From positions 46,195,087 through 46,259,086 of the forward strand of contig NC_135013.1 of the NCBI RefSeq assembly GCF_051020955.1: 64,000 bases of DNA. The letters run 5' to 3'. The DNA comes from Megalopta genalis. Taxonomy: Eukaryota; Arthropoda; Insecta; Hymenoptera; Halictidae. The translations under genes and the position numbers were made by a program. Positions 52,447 to 61,400 of the stretch are shown piece after piece. Position 1 is the first letter of the stretch; each line of letters starts with the position of its first letter. The notes under the pieces were generated by a model that was not told where the DNA came from, searched no databases, and saw nothing but the letters and a program-made list of their open reading frames with translations.

Positions 52447-55400
52447 TTTAATTAATAATATCATCATACCAGTAAAATGAAATTTACTTCGATGAGATCG
52501 AACGAACAGAAGCCACAATAAATACGTTATCATGAAGTACGAACTATGTACAACTATACACCGCTATTCCCGATTTTCGTAATCCTATCAACTCGTGCAA
52601 ATCACCATAATTAAACACGGGAACTTCATTAATTCGTGTAAATTTTATTTTTCAGCAGGACAGTACGGGCTAGGATTCGTAAAATGAGACATCTATGGTG
52701 GATTATCTTGTCGATTGTCATTGTCACGAGCAATGGTGACGATGTTCAATGCCCTCAGCACTATTGCAACTGCAATCAGAATACCAAAGGCGGCACCGAA
52801 GTACGCTGCCTTACAATAAACGATTCATACATCGTCATAAACGTTATACCTATCAGCAATTCTATTGAGGTGAGCATGCACGACTCAACAATACTCTGCG
52901 AGGAGGATCTACGGAGTCGAATCTGCGAGAAGACAAAAGGAAAATTCTAAAAAGAAGTTATCGTAACGATAACGCAACTGAATGAAGAGGCGTGATAAAT
53001 TTTCGTCTAATAAATTGTTTGCGATCGCTGTTATTTTATTAAATAATTGAAAAATAACGTAAAGGTTTATTCTCAAAAAATGTAAACTTCAAATCTCAAG
53101 CGTCATTTAAAATTCACACAAGGGAAGATTGGTAATTAGAAACTTACGAAAATTGGAAACAACACGGATACGTAATAGTTCCTGCGATGCCTTATATTGT
53201 CACGAATATTTAAGAAAATATAAAAGTGGTGGATGAAAAGTTAAATTAGAAGGTGTAGTATACATAGCGTGTCTTACACGTCTTATTCTTGGAATACCTC
53301 AGAAACGCGGTGGGTTTTAGGATACCTTACTATACTTTTATACTCAGAATACATCAATCTCTCAAAATCCAACATAAAAAACTGGACATTTCATTTAAAG
53401 AAACAATGTTGACTTCTATATCTCCTCTAAGTAACATTTGAAGCAGCCGAGATATTTAAGTGAACAGAGTTCGTGGGACACGCTGTATATGTGTAGCAAA
53501 AATTGAAACGTCAAAGATTTCGTGCCATTGGGCATGGTTAATAAAATGTAAAAATTTCTTTGGAAAGGGGCCTTCACTCTTAGAATATATTTTAGCAGAA
53601 ATAAAGTGGTTCCATTATCAGTATCGTATGAACTACATTTGGTGAAAATACAAATTTCTTCCCAATTTACCAACTGACAAGTAAAGAATTGAATTTAATT
53701 GTAGTTGCTAAGGATTGGATTATAGAACTTGCGTATATACATATTTCTGAATGTTTGGATAATTAGATATACTTGTAGCATGCGTGACTTATTTTGAGAC
53801 CATCTTGCGTTGGGTACTACAACCCCTGACAAAAAGTACTCGTTCACCTTTTGAAAGGCAATAACTTTTTCAAAACACCACTTGAATTTTTTTAAAAATG
53901 TTAAAGGTACTATTTTGCAGTGCAATTACTAAAATACTTTTTAATTTTGCTATTAATTGGAATGAGACAAAAAAAAGAAATACTTATTCTTTAATTTTTT
54001 TATTTGAACCTAGGGTGATAATTTACAAAATGCGTTTTGTAGGCCTTAAATGACTTATATGCATACCGAAAATGTTATAGAAATTGGTTGACGTTGTTAT
54101 GAACTGCAAGCAATTGAAGATTGTGAAAATCGCAGTTTTTTGTGAATTTATACCAAAAGCGAGTAATTTTGTAGCTTGACAATGCATCAACCGATTTCAA
54201 TGAAATTTTCAGTTTGCATATAAGTTATCGAGATGTACAAAATACATTTCTTAAATTTTCGTTCCAGGTTTAGATAAAAAAGTTAAAAAAACATGTGTTT
54301 TTGTCTTCTGTTGTCATTTTATGTAATAGCAAAATTTAATCAAAAGTGTGCTGGTCATTGTACCGTAAACTAGTCCCTTCATAATTAAAAAAATATTCAA
54401 GTCACATAGACTTGTTCGAAAAAAGTTATCGTGTTTTAAAAGGTGATCAAATACTTTTTACCAGGTATTGTATTATTTGTACCTTAAATTTTAATAATTT
54501 AATTTTATGCAAAGAATAAGTGACAAATAGCAATTTCTTTTGCTTGTTTCTATTAAAGAGGATGATTTTCTAAGTACAAATTTGATGCGAGACTGTCTTT
54601 ACGGTAATGACGAGGTCGTGGTTGATTTAAATGAAAAATATATTCCTTTTATTTCAAGTTTTTTTTAAATTTCTTTCTATCCGTAGCAGTTTCTACCACG
54701 AGTCACTAAGGATAATTCCCCTATTATTAGTTATAAATTCTTATATCACTTTATGTTATTAATTTTTGATAAAATAAGTTAGCAAACCGAGGAAGAAACA
54801 TCACCTATTAATTTCATTTTATTCTGTAATATATATTTGCAGTTTGCATATTTACATATGTGCTGTTCTTAAGGTTAAACACACATCTTATTTGCAATAC
54901 TTAGGCAAAGAAGACCTTGTAAAAATTGCTCTGATCAATCCAGCGAACAATTCGTTCCTCGGATTTCCAATAATTTCTGCACAATACAAAATTATGTTTG
55001 CTTTATTCCGTTACGCTGATCTTTTGTGTCTTTAATAATTTAAACATTTAGAAATGTTTTTAACCTGTCCATAAGATCTCAATAAATTTCAAATAATTTA
55101 CCGGAATTAAATTTCGATCATAAGATTCATTGATTTCTTTATTTTCTGTAGTATTACGAGCAAGAACTTCCTACTTTATGTAATATACGACGTAACACAA
55201 CGTGTGATTATAACCAATTCCAAGGTAAAAAAAAACAATTAATAATTCAAACAATGGTAGTATAGTTACATAATGTAACGATTTTAATTTCCTGTAGTAA
55301 ATTTTTTTTTGTTTCATATTGAGGAATATAGATCATACATATATACAGAGTGTCCCAAATTATTGTATAAGCGGAAAATGCGAGGTTCCTGAGGTCATTT

Positions 55401-58400
55401 GAAGTAACTTTTTCTTTAGTGAAAATGTAATCCGCGGCTTCGTGTTTACGGGTTATCAACGAAAAACAGTGACCAATGAGAGGCGAGCTCGCCTAGTGCT
55501 AGGCGACTGAGCCGAGTGGAGGAAGCACAGTTCAGCTGATTGGCTCGGTCGCCTAGCGTTAGGCGAGCTCGCTTCTCATTGAGCAGTATTTTTCGATAGC
55601 TGGCTAAGAAAAACCATTCTATGTAAAATCTCAATACGATTTCAAAAGTACATTTTTGAGGTTTCAAAAATATTTTATATTAAAGGTGCTACTTATATTT
55701 CAACGCAGAAACGTTTAACATTACATAATAAATATACAGATTAAGTGGACAAATTCAAGTATAACTCAGTTTTTCATGGAAAAATCGTTGACAGCTCAAT
55801 TTTTATTTTGTGCGACATTACTCCACATTACTACAAACAATCAGACAAAAAATTGACAATACTGCTTTTGATAATATCCTTCGATAAAATTAATATGTCG
55901 AAGGCGACAATTTTTGTTTTCGAGAAATCTGTAATTTTCTGATTTTTTAAATTTAATTTTTATTTCTTGTAATCACGGCTTGCAACCGAAAAAACTGATG
56001 AAAATATTCCCCAACATTCGGTTTGTAATTAAAAATAGGCCAGATTTTTTTACAAAATTTTAAGAAGTCGCCGAAGGGGGAAAGTTGACGAAAAAACGCG
56101 TGATCTAATTTACCCTGCAACTACCCTTCCGGTCAACTATCGAACGGCATAATATGCGTTGAAATCGAAATGCGTCAAAATGAAATTGACCATCTTATTT
56201 GTATTTACAATGTTCAGTTACGGAGTATGAGCTGTGGAGAAAGTTTTGCTAGCATTGTTTTTAAATTTTAGGAGAATTTAAGTTTAAGTATTTAGGAAGT
56301 CTCAAGCTTCCCTATTATCCACAAAAAAATATCTTTTTCCAAGCTCAATTGCCATATTATGCCTATTAGATATGTCCCCTTTATAGTATAGATAATGTTA
56401 GAAGAATTGACAATTTTTTTTTATTAAAAATCGGAAATAACTTCTCTTCGCAAGATCCACAGATATCTTTCGGTGTGTGTTTTTCTTGTCAGTAAAATAT
56501 AGGGTGTCTCAAAATTATGGCACTTCTGGGAAATGTGGGGTTCGTGAGGTCATTTGAAGAAATTTTTTCCTTAGCGAAAATGTTTTATGAGGCTTTGTTT
56601 ACGAGTTTATTAATGAAAAACACGAGCCAATCGGAAAGCAAGCATTATGCAGCGGCATTTTTCGCTCCTGGAAGTACCATAATTTTAGGACACCCTGTAT
56701 TCTTGGTTGATTTTTCTCATATTACACCAATATTAGCGGGTAAATGGGTAAAAAATGTATTCTAATTTCATAAATTTCTTCAAATGCATTAACAAATTAA
56801 AATAGCAAATTATATTTACATGCATCTTGTACATGACTGGCCATCCTCATTAAAAAATACTGTTTCAGATACAGTGTTTAAACTCGGCGAAATGGTCGGA
56901 CTTCCGTGTGCCGAAATTGTTTCCTACCCGAAAAGTGGATTCTGTGTTCTTCCAAATGTGTAAATTGCCTACGAACAAGAGCCTAGCAGATATCGCGCAC
57001 GAAATTGGCGCGCAGGATGTGGAGACTCTAGCATTCCAATCTTACGCTGACAAGAGCATGTACCTGACCAAGAAACACCTCGCGGGATTCCCAAAATTGC
57101 AACGGTTGATCCTGTCATCGAACAATTTCAGCGACCTCAGCAACGATTTATTCACAGACATGCCCGAGCTCACGTGGCTCGACTTGCGAGCAAGCAATGT
57201 CCACCTACGGTCGGACTTGTTCCAAAACTCTGTCAATCTGACGGTGCTCGAGTTAGCTCAGAATAGAATAAGCAGTATAGAACCAGGTGTATTCGATAAA
57301 TTGACGAAACTGACGTTGCTCAACTTATGGCAAAACAGATTGACGAAGATCGAGCCTGGCACGTTCGACAAGTTGACTTCTCTGCAGTCCTTGGATATCA
57401 ACACAAACGATTTGACCACTTTGCACGAAGGTGTTCTTCATAATCTTAGTAATCTTGAGGTTTTGAATTTATCCGCAAACAACTTTTCGTTGTTGCCGGA
57501 GGGTCTATTCCAACAGAACAAAAAATTAAAGACCGTGAATATGTATGGGAATAAAAGAAATATGACAACTTTTCCCAGAGGGCTGTTTGCGAATCTAACA
57601 AAACTAACGTCGGTACAGCTCAGAAGCAACGGTTTAATTACGGTGCCGGAAGATTTGTTTCGAGGTTCCACCTCAATAATCAAAATCAATTTGGAGGGAA
57701 ATTATCTTGCGTCCCTTCCAAAGGATATATTCAAAGGACTGTGCAATTTGTCGACGCTAAATCTCAACTTCAATGAATTGACATCGCTGCCTGATGAAAT
57801 TTTCGCAGATACAAAGTCTTTAACCAAGATTGACTTATCAAAAAATCATATTGTTTCAATATCCAGGTAAAATATTAGCAGCCTAGTGTTATTTCAATTG
57901 CTACGAACATATCCAATTCTAAGTTACCGATTGTAATCAAATTTGACACACACACACTCTCTATTCTTTACAAAAATATGATTCATTTTTGTGTTATAAC
58001 GTTCTCTTTAAGTCCATTAGTTTTCAGGACATCGTTATTCATTGTTTTTTTTATCGTTTTCAAAACGATAGTTATTTATCTCCTAAACATGAAAATGTAC
58101 AGCTACAATCTACATCAGTACAAAATTTCATTACAATCGATGTCCGTTGTTAGATGCATGGTTACGTGCTTAGCATGTTTTCCTAACAGACTATTCAAAT
58201 CATTACAGGCACTTATTTAAAGATTTGGTATCACTGATCGTATTGAACATGTCACAAAATCATTTACAAGTAATCGAAGACACAAGCTTCAAATCTTTGG
58301 AATCGCTAAAAATTGCCAGTTTTTCCAACAATTTGCTCACGTTCAATAATTCTTTGAATGCGTACCATGACGAATATGGGAACAAATCACCGTTTCATCA

Positions 58401-61400
58401 TTGCTTCTCTCTAGAAGAATTATACCTCGATAATAATAATATTTCTGAGATATTTGGTGATTGGACTATAACCAGCTTAAAATTGAAAATATTGGATTTG
58501 AAATACAATCGGATACCTTATATTTCGGTGAGTATACACATTAATTATGTCTACAATGTGCTATAAGTTTGAAATTCTATATGCAATATTTCAGAGTGAA
58601 GATCTGCAATTCACATCAAATGAGATTAATGTTGATCTGAGGTATAACAATATAACCCACATCTACTTACACAGTCTTGAAAAGATAGCAAGTACTCAAA
58701 GAATCGCACGTCCTGTAGTGATACAAGTGGAGGACAATCCAATAGCTTGTGATTGTGATTTGTACGATTTACTTCGTTATTTGGAAGGAAAAATGCACCC
58801 CTATGTTCAAAACTATTTTCATATTATACCAGGAAATTTAATATGCCAAAGTCCAAAATGGTCAATGAATATATCTGTATCGCATCTAAAATCTGAAACC
58901 TTGAAATGTGAAGTAACGAACCCATGTCCAACAAGTTGCTCGTGTTGGGCAAAACCATACTTGAGAGCTTTCTTAATTGATTGCTCCTACAGGAACTTAA
59001 CAAGCATCCCGCGCAACATTCAATTTCTACCACGTCACAAACTTGAATTAAATTTTGAGGGTAATAAATTAACTCAACTGTTACCCCTAACAGGCCTTGG
59101 CCTAAGCAATGCAACAATATCGAAGCTGCTTCTGTCAAATACAAGTATCTCGAGTGTACCCTTGGATATATTATCATCCGATCTTGAGGTGAGTTTATAA
59201 TTTTTAAATTTCGTATTCTGCATTATAAAGTATAAATATAAATGTATTAAATGACTTGTGATCAAAATAATACTGTAATGCTATTAGTACATCTACATGA
59301 TTAATAATACTGACGGTACTACACGTGTCATTAATACTGATAATATTGGTGATCAAGTATCAAAATACATATTAAAAAATACTAATGTTTTTTTATCTTA
59401 TATTTAAATTTTGAAGTCATTCTATTCAGTATATTATATTAAAATGTTTCAGGTTTTAGAGCTACATTACAACAATATTAGCAGATTGAACTCTGATGTC
59501 TTACAATTCATGAGCAATTCTACAAAGTTGCAGAATATTACGCTTTATGGAAACCCGTGGGCATGCGACTGCGATGCTAGAGATGTTCTAAATTTCATTC
59601 AAACGGAAGTTACTAAAATTTCATTATCTTCGCTGATTAAATGCAGAGATACGACCATTCCAATGCTAAAAATGACAGCTACCGACTTTTGTCCTGCTGA
59701 AACCGCCATCATTATAGGAATCTGTTTAACAGTAGCAGTTACTGGAATGTTAATTGGTGTGTTAGCAGCACTGTACTACCGATATCAAAATCAGATTAAA
59801 GTTTGGCTATACGCGCATCAATTCTGCTTGTGGTTAGTAACCGAGGACGAATTAGACAAGGATAAATTATACGATGCTTTCATAAGTTATTCGCATAAAG
59901 ATGAAGAGTTTGTTGTGAACGAATTAGTGACCAAGTTGGAAAGTGGTTCCAGACCGTTCAAACTGTGTTTACATTTCCGGGACTGGTTAGCGGGAGAATG
60001 GATACCAAATCAAATAGCTCGTTCCGTCGATGATTCGAGGAGAACCATAGTCGTATTGTCACCGAACTTTTTAGAAAGTGTTTGGGGACGAATGGAATTC
60101 AGAGCCGCCCACAGACAGGCCCTCAGTGAAGGCCGAGCGAGAGTTATTCTAATCCTATATGGTGAGATTGGTGCTATCGATAATTTGGATTCAGAACTTA
60201 AAACCTATTTGAGCATGAACACCTACGTAAAGTGGGGCGATCCTTGGTTCTGGGATAAATTGCGATACGCGCTACCGCATCCGCCAGAATTGACAAAGAG
60301 CAGGATTAGGAATAAAATTTTTGAAAAACATCAACCAACTATACAAATTAATGGTGACAAAAAGGAACTCATTTATCCAAATAGTGACTCGATAACGCCA
60401 CCTGCGGCAAGTACTCCTCCAGCAGACACTATTAAAATATTCGAATGTGACAACGTAAACGAAGTTCAAAGGGAAAGCTTGGAAAAACAAAATGTATCGA
60501 ATAGTAATGTCACAGTTGTCATCTCGCCTGAACAATTGATGAAGAATAATTTAATTAACACGGTACAATGTACCATGGTATAATATAAGACAAATATGTA
60601 TATTACATAAGGACTGATACAAACCTTCGAGACTGAACTTGTTCAAATCTTGTATATTATCTTACAATAAGTACTATTTTATGAATTTCAATACTTAGAA
60701 ATAATAAAATTTGATTAGGATTTTATTATACTATTTAATTCAATCAGTACAGCAACAACTTAGTGACACAATTGTTTCGAGATATCAGCTTCAAGTTATT
60801 AAAGTAATTTCAGTCTCGAAATTATATTATACATTTTTTGAATGAGTGAGTGAATGGGTATATATCTTTCACTAATACTTATTGATTGGTATGTCATGAA
60901 ATGCTAAATATTTCTTGTTATATTTATTTTATGGAACAACTCATTTTCTGCATGTTTTCAGAAGTTATCTAATTAGTTAATAAATAATACATATAAATGT
61001 ACAATGAAGACAAGTAATACGTAAAAATTGGAGGTATTTAGATATAAGGAAGCCAGACCGTTGTAAACACGTATTTTTTTTAATTTTATATTCATTCGAG
61101 TTAGGATCATTTAAATAAATTTTTAGAATAGATAGAACGCATAATAGAATCACTAGAAGTTAAACAATTTCATACTACTCAGGAAAATGTTTCATTGCTA
61201 TGCGCTTGTAAATTTAATGTTCAATTTTATATATATGAGTATATTCTTTTTAACAGTGTAATTTAGTTATATTATATTATCGCAACATATTGTAATTACA
61301 TTAGCCAAGAAACTGAATAAAGAATCTCATTGTAAACTGTTTATTTGGCATTAAATTTGACTTTGTTGTATTTTACTCTCAAGATTAATTTATTATAAAA

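Larger units (their letters stand above)
37705..52652. other. Toll intron 1 (also within the Lerp intron)
   Basis: About 15 kb with no coding exon supported. Holds the GC island at 42 kb, the large palindrome, foldback copy C, family-1 MITEs, hairpin MITEs, the 37-bp tandem array and the long inverted-repeat element at 51.4-51.9 kb. 37705-40790 is mostly unique-looking AT-rich sequence. Confidence 0.5.

Noticed and set aside
57978..58220. 80-codon open frame between Toll exons 3 and 4
   Set aside because: Lies in a 342-bp intron and overlaps exon 4 out of its reading frame; no independent support.
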